Assembly (NCBI GenBank): GCA_017468865.1 | Contig: JAFUHM010000023.1 | Location: 1-39,022, forward strand | Direction of reading: 5' to 3' | Source: Oscillospiraceae bacterium | Lineage (GTDB): Bacteria; Bacillota; Clostridia; Oscillospirales; Ruminococcaceae | Length of the DNA stretch: 39,022 nucleotides | Shown: positions 1 through 8,834 of the stretch, in pieces | How positions within the stretch are numbered: position 1 is the stretch's first letter | How the letters are laid out: each line of letters opens with the position of its first letter | Notes under the pieces: generated by a model | Databases searched by the model: none | Seen by the model: the letters and a program-made list of their open reading frames with translations, nothing else | What the model was told of the DNA's origin: nothing | Made by a program: the position numbers and the translations under genes

Positions 1-10
1 ATAGCAACAC

Positions 11-50
11 AGCGGTGCGGAGAATAGCTCTCTGCACCGCTTTTCTTTTT
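11..50 (+). terminator. Rho-independent terminator of a gene left of the window
   Basis: A 13-bp stem (11-23 with 29-41, one G-T pair) with a 5-base loop is followed by a T-rich tract at 41-50. The T tract lies on the plus-strand side, so it ends a transcript entering from the left. The opposite strand has no T run after the stem, so it does not serve the relaxase gene well. Confidence 0.8.
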
Positions 51-121
51 CAGTGGGTGGTTTCCCCATAATTATCACGGACGGCTCTGAGGCGCTTTAC
101 CGTTCGCCAGAGAGCCTATCA

Positions 122-1510
122 TCATTCAAGGTCATTCCGTTTTCTTTTCTTCTGCTGATCTCGGCTCTGCTCCTGCCGCAGATACTCCTCGATCGTCCGC
201 TGTGCATCTGCAAGCTCACGGGCTTTCTTGTCCGCCTGATTAAACTCTGTGTTCATTGCCGACAGCTTCGCACGGAGTGCCGTGATGCTCTTTTCCAGAT
301 TCTCGACGGTCGGGATATGCCCTGACGGGTAAAGTTCCAAAACCCGTGTACGCACTTTCCCATATTCAGAAAGTTCATAGCTGTGGGTTTCCTTATACTT
401 CTTTTCGGCTCGTCCGCTGAGGTCTTTCAGTTCCTCACCGTAGTGCTTGAGCTGGCGGTATTTTTTCAGAACGCTCAGCTTGACTTCCAGATCTTCAATC
501 TCTGTTTTCAAGTTGTTCAGCTCGGACACTAAGCGACGGCTGTGGGCATAAGCGGAGATCGCTGCATTGCGTATTTCTTCCGGCTCAACTCCATACTGTG
601 CGATAATATTCTTAGCAACACTCGCCACCTTCATATTGCCCCTGTCAATAGCATCACGGACAAACTTGTTTTCCTCAACCTTCTGAGTGACAACTTTGAT
701 CTTTGTCCTCGGCACATAAACCATACAACCCTGATACTGTGCAATACGGCTTTTGATCTGCTCGGTTTCATAAAACCAGCCCAGTGTCCGGCTTCGGGTG
801 AACTTCGCTCTCGGATTGTGTTCCTTATGCTCCGCAAGCATAAATTTCAGGTCTATCTTGTGGTCGGGATTGTATTCAACAAGCACACCGAAATCGGCAC
901 ATTTTGCAAGAAAGTCCTCGAAGTTCTCGCTCTCCTTGACAACCTGATCTATGGCATATTTCAGCTTGGCTTTCCAGCTCAGTCCCTGACGATTCATATC
1001 CCACTCCCAGCGGCTCTTTCCCTTGTCCATTTCAGGGTGTTCAATAACATTCAGATGATGCCTCTTGCACACCTCATCTGAGGTGTCACGGAGCTTCTTC
1101 CACATACGTTCGCTGACCTTGCCCTGATTGTTCAGAGTCTGGAAAGTATGACCGTTCAACAGGTTCGTATTATTGAACACGCAATGCAGGTGCGTGTGCT
1201 GTTTATCGACGTGGACTGTCAGCAGGAACTGGTACTGATCGTCCAGAAATTTCGTGCAGATCTCCTTGCCGACTTCGAGCGCCCTTTCGGGAGTGATCTC
1301 ACCGGGCTTGAAGCTGACAATAAAGTGCTGTGCGAGGACGGTGCTTCTGCGTGATCTTATCTCGGCAAAATCCTTCGCGGCTCTGCTCGGTTTTTCGCTG
1401 CAACCGAAGGCATAAACAAGCCTGCCGTTGGCGGTCTTTTCTGGGTTAGCGATGTAGGCGAGTGAGCCTTCAACATCTTCGTGTATCGGAAATATTTTTG
1501 TTGTCGCCAT
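122..1510 (-). CDS. MOBP-type relaxase / mobilization nuclease
   Basis: This 462-residue protein would nick the transfer origin of a mobile element and lead the strand during conjugation. Near the N-terminus Y19, in the context AYIANPEKT, fits the catalytic tyrosine of MOBP-type relaxases. Metal-binding histidines H105, H107 and H109 form the HTHLH motif. The C-terminal half (about 330-462) is charged and probably coiled coil. The start is supported by GGAGG at 1521-1525. It is transcribed away from tnpW and the recombinase. No MobC-like accessory gene was seen upstream, and no type IV secretion gene is in view, so the element would need a helper for transfer. Family assignment is strong; activity is inferred. 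Confidence 0.9.
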   Translation of the reverse strand: MATTKIFPIHEDVEGSLAYIANPEKTANGRLVYAFGCSEKPSRAAKDFAEIRSRRSTVLAQHFIVSFKPGEITPERALEVGKEICTKFLDDQYQFLLTVHVDKQHTHLHCVFNNTNLLNGHTFQTLNNQGKVSERMWKKLRDTSDEVCKRHHLNVIEHPEMDKGKSRWEWDMNRQGLSWKAKLKYAIDQVVKESENFEDFLAKCADFGVLVEYNPDHKIDLKFMLAEHKEHNPRAKFTRSRTLGWFYETEQIKSRIAQYQGCMVYVPRTKIKVVTQKVEENKFVRDAIDRGNMKVASVAKNIIAQYGVEPEEIRNAAISAYAHSRRLVSELNNLKTEIEDLEVKLSVLKKYRQLKHYGEELKDLSGRAEKKYKETHSYELSEYGKVRTRVLELYPSGHIPTVENLEKSITALRAKLSAMNTEFNQADKKARELADAQRTIEEYLRQEQSRDQQKKRKRNDLE

Positions 1511-1864
1511 AGGTAGCGTTCCTCCAATCTTTTTTCAGCAAATAATTCATCAGTATTTTTGCTGATTCTTTCTATTTTTTCTGTGCAGGGTTTCAGGGGC
1601 GGCAGCCCTCTGACAAGCAGTGTATAAAAGCATTCAAATTTGAAATTTGTAATGCGGTTATACCATGCTTGCGAACTGTGATTATGCCCGTTCCGGGAAT
1701 TTTTCATTTTGAGCCTGCGGCTCTCGTTTTTTCTCACTCCTGTGAGAAATTGAAGCTTTGCGACTGCCTGTATGATATTGTAATATTCATCAGCGCAGTT
1801 ATCGTGCTGGGAGTGCGGCAGTCTGGTGAAACTCTCTCATAAATTAATACCAAATTATGTGGCA

Positions 1865-1954
1865 TATCGTTAAGTATCTACGCTAAAAAAATCACAGAAA
1901 TTATGATGTTTCATTTGTGCATAATAGAGATTATTTCGGCGGCACTTAACGATA
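1865..1954. repeat. 11-bp inverted repeat, 68-bp spacing
   Basis: TATCGTTAAGT at 1865-1875 is repeated as its exact reverse complement at 1944-1954. It lies upstream of the relaxase gene in the non-coding centre. It could be part of a transfer origin or a protein-binding site; the sequence does not decide. Confidence 0.55.
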
Positions 1955-2009
1955 GGCTGTTTTTATTGGTAAGGATATGTAGGAGCATATTACTCACGAT
2001 ACGACAAAG

Positions 2010-2080
2010 CCCTCTACTTATCTACCGTGATTTTTGAGATTTTGGGCATGATTTTCTGAAAAATTTACAGTTTGTTCATG
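2010..2080 (-). repeat. Element repeat R1 (minus orientation)
   Basis: Read on the minus strand, this ~70-bp block matches R2 (2408-2480) and R3 (2524-2596). It has a CTGTAAA-like start, a central TTTC-GAAAATC-TGCCC core and the 18-base end CGGTAGATAAGTAGAGGG, which is identical in R2. It points towards the relaxase gene. The end resembles a -10 region, so a promoter/operator role is possible. Confidence 0.7.
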
Positions 2081-2219
2081 GCAGTTCTCCCTATCGCATA
2101 ATTTCAACACCGGAAAACTATTTATTATGACGATGAGCTTGTATGACTCTGAACGAAGTTCTCCGTTCCGCTGATGGACTGTCTGACACTTTCCGCAGGA
2201 GCTTTCACTATAAAAATAA

Positions 2220-2239
2220 CTGCACCTTACACGGTGCAG
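2220..2239. other. Small hairpin in the mobile element centre
   Basis: CTGCACC at 2220-2226 pairs with GGTGCAG at 2233-2239 over a 6-base loop. It has no T tract and lies between oppositely oriented repeats, so it is a candidate secondary structure of the transfer origin rather than a terminator. Function unknown. Confidence 0.4.
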
Positions 2240-2407
2240 CAGGTGGTCATATTGTCGGTATATCATACAGAATATCTTACACCGATTTAGGCATAACGGA
2301 GATTATTTCAATTTCGGGTAAGATAATTCTCAAAATCCTTGTCCAAAACGGAATTTTCTCGGTAGTAAGGTGGGAGATGTTTTAGGGCATCGCTGTAAGA
2401 TACTTAT

Positions 2408-2480
2408 TTGTAAACATTCTGTGAACTTTTCTGAAAATCCTTCCCACTTTTCCAAATTTCCCGGTAGATAAGTAGAGGGG
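2408..2480 (+). repeat. Element repeat R2 (plus orientation)
   Basis: The block starts with two tandem TGTRAAC-type units (TGTAAACATTC, TGTGAACTTTT) and ends with the 18 bases shared exactly, in inverse orientation, with R1 (2462-2479). It points towards tnpW and the recombinase. Confidence 0.7.
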
Positions 2481-2523
2481 TATGATCATCATCGGAAATG
2501 TGTGATCGTGCTACTCAACGACA

Positions 2524-2596
2524 AATGTAAACTTTCTGTAAACGTTTCAGCTTTTCTTGCCCGATTTTCCATTTTTCTTACTTGGTATATAGAGGG
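2524..2596 (+). repeat. Element repeat R3 (plus orientation)
   Basis: A diverged tandem copy of R2, 116 bases downstream. It keeps the TGTAAAC-TTTC-TGTAAAC start, the TTGCCC core and the AGAGGG end, but has TTGGTATATAGAGGG where R1 and R2 have CGGTAGATAAGTAGAGGG. Confidence 0.6.
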
Positions 2597-2662
2597 CAAT
2601 GTTGAATCCGTTCCTTGAAAGTTGAGGGCTCATGTTCATTACCGTTGAACAATAGACAGGAG

Positions 2663-2749
2663 ATGATGTGTAGAATTATAAAACTCACCATAAGAACAAA
2701 AACCAAGAGGGGCAGAAAGAGAAAGCGATCCCCTCGCTCTAAAGCGTAG
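2663..2749 (+). CDS. Possible 28-residue basic peptide
   Basis: A short frame starts at ATG 2663 (or 2666) next to AGGAG at 2658-2662 and encodes a very Arg/Lys-rich peptide. The spacing to the ribosome binding site is short (0 or 3 bases), which weakens the call. It sits just upstream of tnpW, so it could be a leader peptide or noise. No family was recognised. Confidence 0.25.
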   Translation: MMCRIIKLTIRTKTKRGRKRKRSPRSKA

Positions 2750-2778
2750 AGATAGATAAGCTAAAGGAGTAACAAGCT

Positions 2779-3000
2779 ATGATGAATAATAACACTACTG
2801 CCGTAGATAAAGAGAAGGCAGAAACTGCTTTTAACGCACCGTCCGAGTACAAGATCGGACACACCACTTACACGGTGACTACTGTATTCAATCCTGCTTC
2901 AAAGGAGAGCCTTTCAGATATTCTGAAAAGGCTGATCATCAAAGAGAGTGAAAAACTCCTCGGTGAATCCGGACAAGAACCTGAGAAGCAGGCTGTGTAA
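2779..3000 (+). CDS. tnpW: Transposon-encoded protein, TnpW family
   Basis: This 73-residue protein contains the stretch YKIGHTTYTV followed by an amphipathic C-terminal part with LKRLIIKE, the pattern of the small TnpW proteins of Tn4451-type mobilizable transposons. GGAG at 2765-2768 precedes the ATG. It ends 89 bases before the serine recombinase gene, on the same strand, as expected for a tnpW-tnpX pair. Its biochemical role is not established for the family. The identification rests on motif pattern, length and context. Confidence 0.8.
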   Translation: MMNNNTTAVDKEKAETAFNAPSEYKIGHTTYTVTTVFNPASKESLSDILKRLIIKESEKLLGESGQEPEKQAV

Positions 3001-3086
3001 CTTTGGAATAATGGCGCATTGAATCGTTCGTCAATGTGCGCTATAATGATAACATAGCTTGCTGTATCTGTCGGAAAGAGAGGTAA

Positions 3087-4737
<1,651 letters not shown>

Positions 4738-4811
4738 ACCTTATCTTCAAATCATAAAAACTTCTTTACGAGTACCCGTTTTCACCGAGAGAGGTGACAG
4801 CAGGGGACACC

Positions 4812-4937
4812 TTATTCCCCAAATAATTTTTTAACTTCGATATATCCCCACTTGTTATTGATCCTAACAAACATCTTCCCTATTTCCTTGTGAACTCCAT
4901 TATGAATGACCTTTCCGAATTTTGAAGAAGCACCCAT
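4812..4937 (-). pseudogene. Short open frame, probable remnant of a larger gene
   Basis: A 41-residue frame ends at 4812 with the pattern VIHNGVHKEIGKMFVRINNKWGYIEVKK, here described only by its key features: an HNG turn, then alternating MFVRIN and a Trp-Gly turn. This resembles the short C-terminal repeats of phage tail and surface proteins of Firmicutes. The frame stays open a little upstream of the ATG, but a TAA closes it and no good ribosome binding site is visible. It follows the gene at 4952-5827 by only 14 bases in another frame, so it could be its detached 3' end after a frameshift, or a leftover at the edge of the mobile element. Confidence 0.35.
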
Positions 4938-4951
4938 TTCATAAGTTACAA

Positions 4952-5827
4952 TCAAGCTAAGTTAGTCACGAAATTTATAAAGAATAAAAATGCCAATAAT
5001 AAGATAAAAGCAAATAATAGTAAAGCGATAATAAAACTTGTTTTTTCGCTCTCTTTTTCTCTTTCTATATCTTTTTCTATATTCTTTTGTGTAGCCAATC
5101 GTTCTGCCTTAATCATTGATTCTGCATCAAAATCTGGATCACATTCGTGCATCTTTTTCCATATGTTCTCTCTATCATTATTCTTAATATTAAATCTTTT
5201 ATTTATTAAGATTTTTTTATATAATGTGAATGCTGTTTTCTTACCGGCTTTTCTATCAGCGAACAGATCAGCACAGCTTTTTATAAGGGAATAACAAGCA
5301 TCTCGGCGAACACCATATTCGGTCATAGTTCCATCAACACTTGAATTATTACAGTAATGGCTGTAAGCAACGTTAAGTAGCATATTGCTTCCTTCAATAA
5401 CGCTTGCGCCTAATACACTATAAGCACTTGATTTTTGCACATTGTCAGGGATGGATTCTATCAGATCAATAGTTGGGCTGAGTGCCTGTCGGATATTTCC
5501 TGCGGCAGATGATATCTGATAGATCTTGCATTCAAGCTGAGAGAAATAAACCGAAAAGAAATATGCCTCCCAGTTATTCGGGTCAAGCTGTACCAACTGA
5601 TTGTAGTATTTAGCACCATCCTCAATATTGTCGGTTTCTCTGGCACGGCGGGCAAGCGTATAAAGATTATTCAGTTCCTTTGAGCGGTCAACAGTTACAG
5701 TACCTTCGACCATCATTTTTTTTGCGGCTTCAGGCGTGTATTTTGTTCCACAGCTCTGGCATACGAAAAAGTCACCGTCCTTTAAAAGTTCACTGCTGCC
5801 GCACATTTCACAGGCAAACCTCTGCAT
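4952..5827 (-). CDS. Zinc-ribbon, helical-repeat membrane protein of unknown function
   Basis: The start chosen is the ATG at 5827 because GGAGGAGA lies at 5831-5838; an upstream ATG at 5848 lacks such a site. The 291-residue protein begins with a zinc ribbon (C6, C9, C23, C26), then a linker and TPR-like helices (about 55-110, with LVQLDPNNWEAYF). More helical sequence follows, then a charged segment and one transmembrane segment (about 262-285) close to the C-terminus. Tail-anchored or C-terminally anchored zinc-ribbon proteins like this are common in gut Clostridia but have no defined role. Its codons are AT-richer than those of the genes downstream, suggesting a different history, possibly linked to the adjacent mobile element. 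Confidence 0.75.
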   Translation of the reverse strand: MQRFACEMCGSSELLKDGDFFVCQSCGTKYTPEAAKKMMVEGTVTVDRSKELNNLYTLARRARETDNIEDGAKYYNQLVQLDPNNWEAYFFSVYFSQLECKIYQISSAAGNIRQALSPTIDLIESIPDNVQKSSAYSVLGASVIEGSNMLLNVAYSHYCNNSSVDGTMTEYGVRRDACYSLIKSCADLFADRKAGKKTAFTLYKKILINKRFNIKNNDRENIWKKMHECDPDFDAESMIKAERLATQKNIEKDIEREKESEKTSFIIALLLFAFILLLAFLFFINFVTNLA

Positions 5828-5848
5828 AAATCTCCTCCGTTCCTGCAT

Positions 5849-5956
5849 GAAATGTCACGCATACTTTTATTCAATAATACCATAAAGTCTTTATAAAAAA
5901 AAAAAAAACGTTAATATTTTGTTAATTTTATCAAAAAGTAAACGAAATATGAAAAT
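5849..5956 (-). promoter_or_regulatory. AT-rich upstream region with 14-A run
   Basis: Upstream of the zinc-ribbon gene lies a run of 14 A (5895-5908), read as T on its coding strand, next to a TATTAT-like -10. No clear -35 box was found, so the exact promoter cannot be assigned. The homopolymer is long enough to vary by slippage. Confidence 0.35.
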
Positions 5957-5982
5957 TGCAGGAATGTATGGATATTCCTGCA
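5957..5982. terminator. Bidirectional hairpin terminator
   Basis: TGCAGGAAT (5957-5965) pairs with ATTCCTGCA (5974-5982). Five T follow on the plus strand and ATTTTC on the minus strand. It separates the zinc-ribbon gene from the ferredoxin gene. Confidence 0.65.
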
Positions 5983-6053
5983 TTTTTGATGGATGCGGAA
6001 GGCCTTGCGGTGCCTTTTCGGACAGGAGCGGGGAGCTGCCCCATCATATGAAG

Positions 6054-6088
6054 AAAGGCTGTGTGACCGCATGGGTCGCACAGCCTTT
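6054..6088 (-). terminator. Terminator of the ferredoxin gene
   Basis: A 15-pair stem (AAAGGCTGTG/CACAGCCTTT plus GACC/GGTC inside, one T-G pair) lies 51 bases past the ferredoxin stop and ends on the minus strand in TTTCTTC. Confidence 0.75.
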
Positions 6089-6138
6089 GATCTTGAACTT
6101 TATTGGTGTACCGAAGTACACCGGTTTGCCGCAGCAAA

Positions 6139-6309
6139 TCAGCCCTCGGAAGGAGCTCCTACGGGACAGACATCAGCGCAAGCACCGCACTCGATGCAGG
6201 TATCTGCGTCTATAACGTACTTTGTGTCCCCCTCGGATATTGCCTCAACAGGGCAGTCGCCTGCACAAGCGCCGCAGGAGATGCACTCATCAGAGATAAT
6301 ATATGCCAT
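6139..6309 (-). CDS. 2[4Fe-4S] ferredoxin, 56 residues
   Basis: A small cytoplasmic electron carrier of the clostridial type. Both CxxCxxCxxxCP cluster motifs are complete: C9, C12, C15, C19 with P20, and C38, C41, C44, C48 with P49. The length is typical for the family. GGAGGA at 6316-6321 precedes the ATG, and a promoter (6373-6400) and terminator (6054-6088) make it a single-gene unit. Such ferredoxins serve pyruvate:ferredoxin oxidoreductase and hydrogenases in fermenting Clostridia; the partner here cannot be read from the window. Confidence 0.95.
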   Translation of the reverse strand: MAYIISDECISCGACAGDCPVEAISEGDTKYVIDADTCIECGACADVCPVGAPSEG

Positions 6310-6372
6310 ACTTATCCTCCTTGTACTTAGAGATGAAGAGGCGTTTTCATCATGCGCCCACTTCTTGAACCT

Positions 6373-6400
6373 ATTATATCATATTGTTGGATAATTTCAA
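6373..6400 (-). promoter_or_regulatory. Sigma-A promoter of the ferredoxin gene
   Basis: On the minus strand TTGAAA (6395-6400), a 16-base spacer and TATAAT (6373-6378), 64 bases before the start codon. Confidence 0.75.
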
Positions 6401-6482
6401 GCGTAAAAATCGTATAAATTATGAACAAATATGACAATCAGATTGTTAATCGTTAGCAGGCGGTAATTGGCACAGACATGAA

Positions 6483-6508
6483 AGCGGTCAGCCCCCGGAC
6501 TGACCGCT
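6483..6508 (-). terminator. Hairpin after the choline-binding-type gene
   Basis: AGCGGTCAG (6483-6491) pairs with CTGACCGCT (6500-6508), just past the stop at 6513. The minus-strand sequence after it has only TTTC, so termination strength is uncertain. Confidence 0.55.
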
Positions 6509-6512
6509 ATGC

Positions 6513-7067
6513 TTACGGCTTGCATCTTTTGCAGGGGGAGTAGCCCATGTCTATAAGCTCATCCCGTGAACTTACGCAGTTCTCCCGATTCTTTTGGTTC
6601 ATTTCGGAAACGCTGCTGCACTCCGGAAGATGGAACTTTTTTGTGTTGGTGTTGAGTACATAGGTGCGTGTATCCGAGGCGGATGATGATGCGGTTTTGG
6701 GGGGCGATTTCGGGACGATGTATATGCCCTTCTTGTCGAAGGAGTATTTCTTCCCGTCAATGGTGAGGGTGGTGTCAGCCGCCTTTGAGCCGTCGGAGCG
6801 GAGGTAATAGTAGGACTCCCCGTCCTTGAGCCAGCCTGTCTTCATGATGCCGTCTTCTCCGAAGAAGTAGGTCTTCTTCCCGATGGTGAACCATCCTGTA
6901 AGGCGGTCGTTATCCTTGGTGTAGAAATAGTTCCCGTCGGCATCGGTATGCCAGCCGTCGGCGTATCGTGCAGCCTGCACGGATGCGGCAGATGATTCGG
7001 CAGATACGGTGTATGCCATAGGTGTGAAGAACGCCATAGCTGCCAGTATAACGGACAGTAACTTCAT
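6513..7067 (-). CDS. Secreted choline-binding-type repeat protein with C-terminal Cys/His motif
   Basis: The start is the ATG at 7067, with AGGAGG at 7075-7080. The 184-residue protein has a signal peptide (cleavage probably after A23), then about three aromatic-glycine repeats (about 35-120: GWHTDADGNYFY, GWFTIGKKTYFF, GWLKDGESYYYL) of the choline/cell-wall-binding type. After a Ser/Pro linker, the last ~50 residues carry H-L-P-E-C and a final C-K-R-C. This is the pattern of a short zinc-binding module seen at the ends of secreted nucleases and ComEC-like proteins. There is no catalytic domain, so it is probably a wall-attached adaptor or binding protein. Promoter at 7088-7116. Confidence 0.8.
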   Translation of the reverse strand: MKLLSVILAAMAFFTPMAYTVSAESSAASVQAARYADGWHTDADGNYFYTKDNDRLTGWFTIGKKTYFFGEDGIMKTGWLKDGESYYYLRSDGSKAADTTLTIDGKKYSFDKKGIYIVPKSPPKTASSSASDTRTYVLNTNTKKFHLPECSSVSEMNQKNRENCVSSRDELIDMGYSPCKRCKP

Positions 7068-7087
7068 ATCAGCACCTCCTTTCCCCA

Positions 7088-7116
7088 ATTATAGCATATT
7101 ATGAGAAGAAATGCAA
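7088..7116 (-). promoter_or_regulatory. Promoter of the choline-binding-type gene
   Basis: On the minus strand TTGCAT (7111-7116), 17-base spacer, TATAAT (7088-7093), 21 bases before the start codon. Confidence 0.75.
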
Positions 7117-7166
7117 GAGATAAAGCCATATCTATAGATCAAAGCAAACGGAACTAAAATCAAAAC

Positions 7167-7188
7167 GGGTGCAGGCACCGCCTGCTTA
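7167..7188. repeat. 22-bp hairpin repeat, copy 1
   Basis: GGGTGCAGGCACCGCCTGCTTA contains the perfect stem GCAGGC-ACC-GCCTGC. Its 22 bases recur identically at 7263-7284, and similarity continues into AGCA-ATAAA after each copy. Confidence 0.8.
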
Positions 7189-7262
7189 TAGCATAAAACC
7201 GGAGAAAAATCAATGGATACAGGCAAAATTTAAATCTGCATAAGTGCAGCTGAATTCAACTT

Positions 7263-7284
7263 GGGTGCAGGCACCGCCTGCTTA
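7263..7284. repeat. 22-bp hairpin repeat, copy 2
   Basis: Identical to 7167-7188, starting 96 bases further on. The ~400-base gap between the choline-binding-type gene and the alarmone synthetase promoter contains no gene; these two copies are its main structure. Confidence 0.8.
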
Positions 7285-7419
7285 GAGCACATAAATTGAA
7301 GTTTGTCAATATGTTTTTGAAATTTTTTAAAAGAGGGTTTCAACGGTGAGAGTTTTATGTTGGTTTTATGCCTGTCCGCTGACATAGAGTTTAATGTTAC
7401 AAAAAAAAGCGAAATACGC

Positions 7420-7448
7420 TTGACAAAACTTGCAGGATATGGTATAAT
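7420..7448 (+). promoter_or_regulatory. Consensus promoter of the alarmone synthetase operon
   Basis: TTGACA (7420-7425), exact 17-base spacer, TATAAT (7443-7448): a perfect sigma-A consensus. CAAGACAGAGATG follows directly, a block shared with two other promoters in the window (14269-14287 and 18285-18303). Confidence 0.9.
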
Positions 7449-7465
7449 CAAGACAGAGATGCACG

Positions 7466-7501
7466 GGCAGTGTGCGGCGTGAGAGATCGGCTGCGCCTGC
7501 C
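7466..7501 (+). other. Hairpin in the 5' leader of the alarmone synthetase operon
   Basis: GGCAG-T-GTGCGGC (7466-7478) can pair with GCTGCGC-CTGCC (7490-7501): 12 pairs including two G-T, one bulged T, 11-base loop. It ends 28 bases before the start codon. No T tract follows, so it is a leader structure rather than a terminator. Confidence 0.45.
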
Positions 7502-7529
7502 AAGCTTTGATAACAAAAGGAGACTTAAT

Positions 7530-8138
7530 ATGTCTGTTTACGGTGAGTACGAGGAGACGCTCGAAACAGTGCTTGCTTTTATAAAGGGTCAGATAGAGGA
7601 CTACACGGCTGAGGAGTATGCAAAGAACGGCGTAAAGCTGCATGAACACCTTATCTGTCGTGTCAAGTCGGATGAGAGCATGAGGGAAAAGCTGAATGCA
7701 AAGGGATTTGAGGAGACTTCCCTGAATGCCCTGCGAATGGTGTATGACAGCATCGGCATCAGGATAGTGTGCTCCTTCCTTGATGATGTGTTCGCCAACA
7801 TCCGCATGATAAGGGAAGCATCATGGTGTGAGGTCATAGAGGAGAAGGACTATATCACCCATGCAAAGCCCAACGGCTACCGCAGTTATCACATGATAAT
7901 CGCCTGTACCGCTCCGTATGAGGATATTGACGGGAATATGCCGGGAAAGTTCTATGCGGAAGTGCAGCTGCGCACCATCGCCATGGATTCATGGGCGGCA
8001 CTCGAACATAAGATGAAATATAAGAAAAGTGTGAAAAATCAGGCACTTATAGTTTCGGAGCTGAAAAGATGCGCAGATGAGCTTGCGTCCTGCGATCTTT
8101 CCATGCAGACGATAAGACAGCTTATAGAGGAGAACTGA
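7530..8138 (+). CDS. Small alarmone synthetase, (p)ppGpp synthetase RelP/RelQ type
   Basis: This cytoplasmic enzyme would transfer pyrophosphate from ATP to GDP or GTP, making the stringent-response alarmone. The start is ATG 7530 with AAAGGAGA just upstream; a longer open frame to the left lacks a ribosome site. At 202 residues it has only the synthetase domain, without hydrolase or regulatory domains, which defines the small class. Seen motifs are YDSIGIRIV (Mg/ATP site), KPNGYRSYH (about 112-120, G-loop tyrosine) and EVQLRTIAMDSWAALEHKMKYK split across 160-182. It is the first gene of an operon: the response regulator starts two bases after its stop. This ties alarmone synthesis to a two-component system. 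Confidence 0.92.
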   Translation: MSVYGEYEETLETVLAFIKGQIEDYTAEEYAKNGVKLHEHLICRVKSDESMREKLNAKGFEETSLNALRMVYDSIGIRIVCSFLDDVFANIRMIREASWCEVIEEKDYITHAKPNGYRSYHMIIACTAPYEDIDGNMPGKFYAEVQLRTIAMDSWAALEHKMKYKKSVKNQALIVSELKRCADELASCDLSMQTIRQLIEEN

Positions 8139-8140
8139 AT

Positions 8141-8809
8141 ATGAGGATACTTGTAGCGGAGGACGAAAAGGATCTTTCAAGGGCACTTTCGGCTGTGCTG
8201 GCTAATTCGGGATATGAGGTGGACATCGCAGAGAACGGCAAGGTCGCTGTGGAACTTGCCAAGGAAAAGCATTATGATGCGATGGTGCTGGATATAATGA
8301 TGCCTGTTATGGACGGTACTGCGGCGCTGCGCACCATAAGGGAGGGCGGAGACTTCACGCCGGCACTCTTCCTGACGGCAAAGGCGGAGATCTCGGACAA
8401 GGTGACTGGGCTTGACAGCGGTGCGGATGATTATCTGACCAAGCCCTTTTCCATGGCGGAGCTCCTTGCACGCCTGCGCTCCATGACACGTCGGGCGGAA
8501 GGGTACACACCTCACAGGATCACGGCGGGAACGGTGACACTGAATGTGGATGAACAGGAGCTTTCCTGCGCCAACAGCGTTCGCATATCGGGGCGTGAGG
8601 CGAAACTCATGAGCTATTTCATGATGAACAGGGACAGGGAGATAAGCACGGATGAACTTTTTACCCATGTGTGGAGCGATGAGCAGGAGATAGGCCCTGA
8701 TGTAGTGTGGGTGTATATAAATTACCTGCGCAACAAGCTCATATCCATAAATGCGGATATATCCATCGAAGGGGAAAAGGACGGGAATTACCGGCTGAAC
8801 GTCGGCTGA
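8141..8809 (+). CDS. OmpR-family response regulator
   Basis: A 222-residue DNA-binding regulator. The receiver domain (1-115) has the acidic pair E7-D8, phosphoacceptor D51 in VLDIMMPVMDG, the conserved Thr in FLTAKAE and Lys in LTKPF. A winged-helix output domain follows (about 128-221) with the RISGREAKLM start and VWVYINYLRNKL recognition region typical of the family. It starts two bases after the alarmone synthetase stop and is followed by its presumed kinase 25 bases later. Target genes are unknown. Confidence 0.95.
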   Translation: MRILVAEDEKDLSRALSAVLANSGYEVDIAENGKVAVELAKEKHYDAMVLDIMMPVMDGTAALRTIREGGDFTPALFLTAKAEISDKVTGLDSGADDYLTKPFSMAELLARLRSMTRRAEGYTPHRITAGTVTLNVDEQELSCANSVRISGREAKLMSYFMMNRDREISTDELFTHVWSDEQEIGPDVVWVYINYLRNKLISINADISIEGEKDGNYRLNVG

Positions 8810-8834
8810 CGGACAAAGAGACGGGGGTGACAGT

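Larger units (their letters stand above)
1511..2662. other. Non-coding centre of the mobile element, possible oriT/control region
   Basis: About 1.15 kb between the divergent relaxase and tnpW genes holds no convincing gene on either strand. It is AT-rich and carries an 11-bp inverted repeat, a small hairpin, and three related ~70-bp repeats, listed separately. By position it is the natural place for the relaxase nick site and for divergent promoters, but no known nick sequence was recognised. Confidence 0.5.

Noticed and set aside
1357..1737. Minus-strand 126-codon frame upstream of the relaxase gene, considered as a MobC-like gene
   Set aside because: More than a third lies inside the relaxase gene in another frame, there is no ribosome binding site, and the sequence does not look like MobC.
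2018..2385. Overlapping 80-82 codon frames on both strands in the mobile element centre
   Set aside because: They run over the repeat R1 and each other, lack ribosome sites, and have no recognisable composition or motif.
7167..7284. CRISPR array considered for the two 22-bp repeats
   Set aside because: Only two copies, 74-base spacing, and no cas genes nearby.
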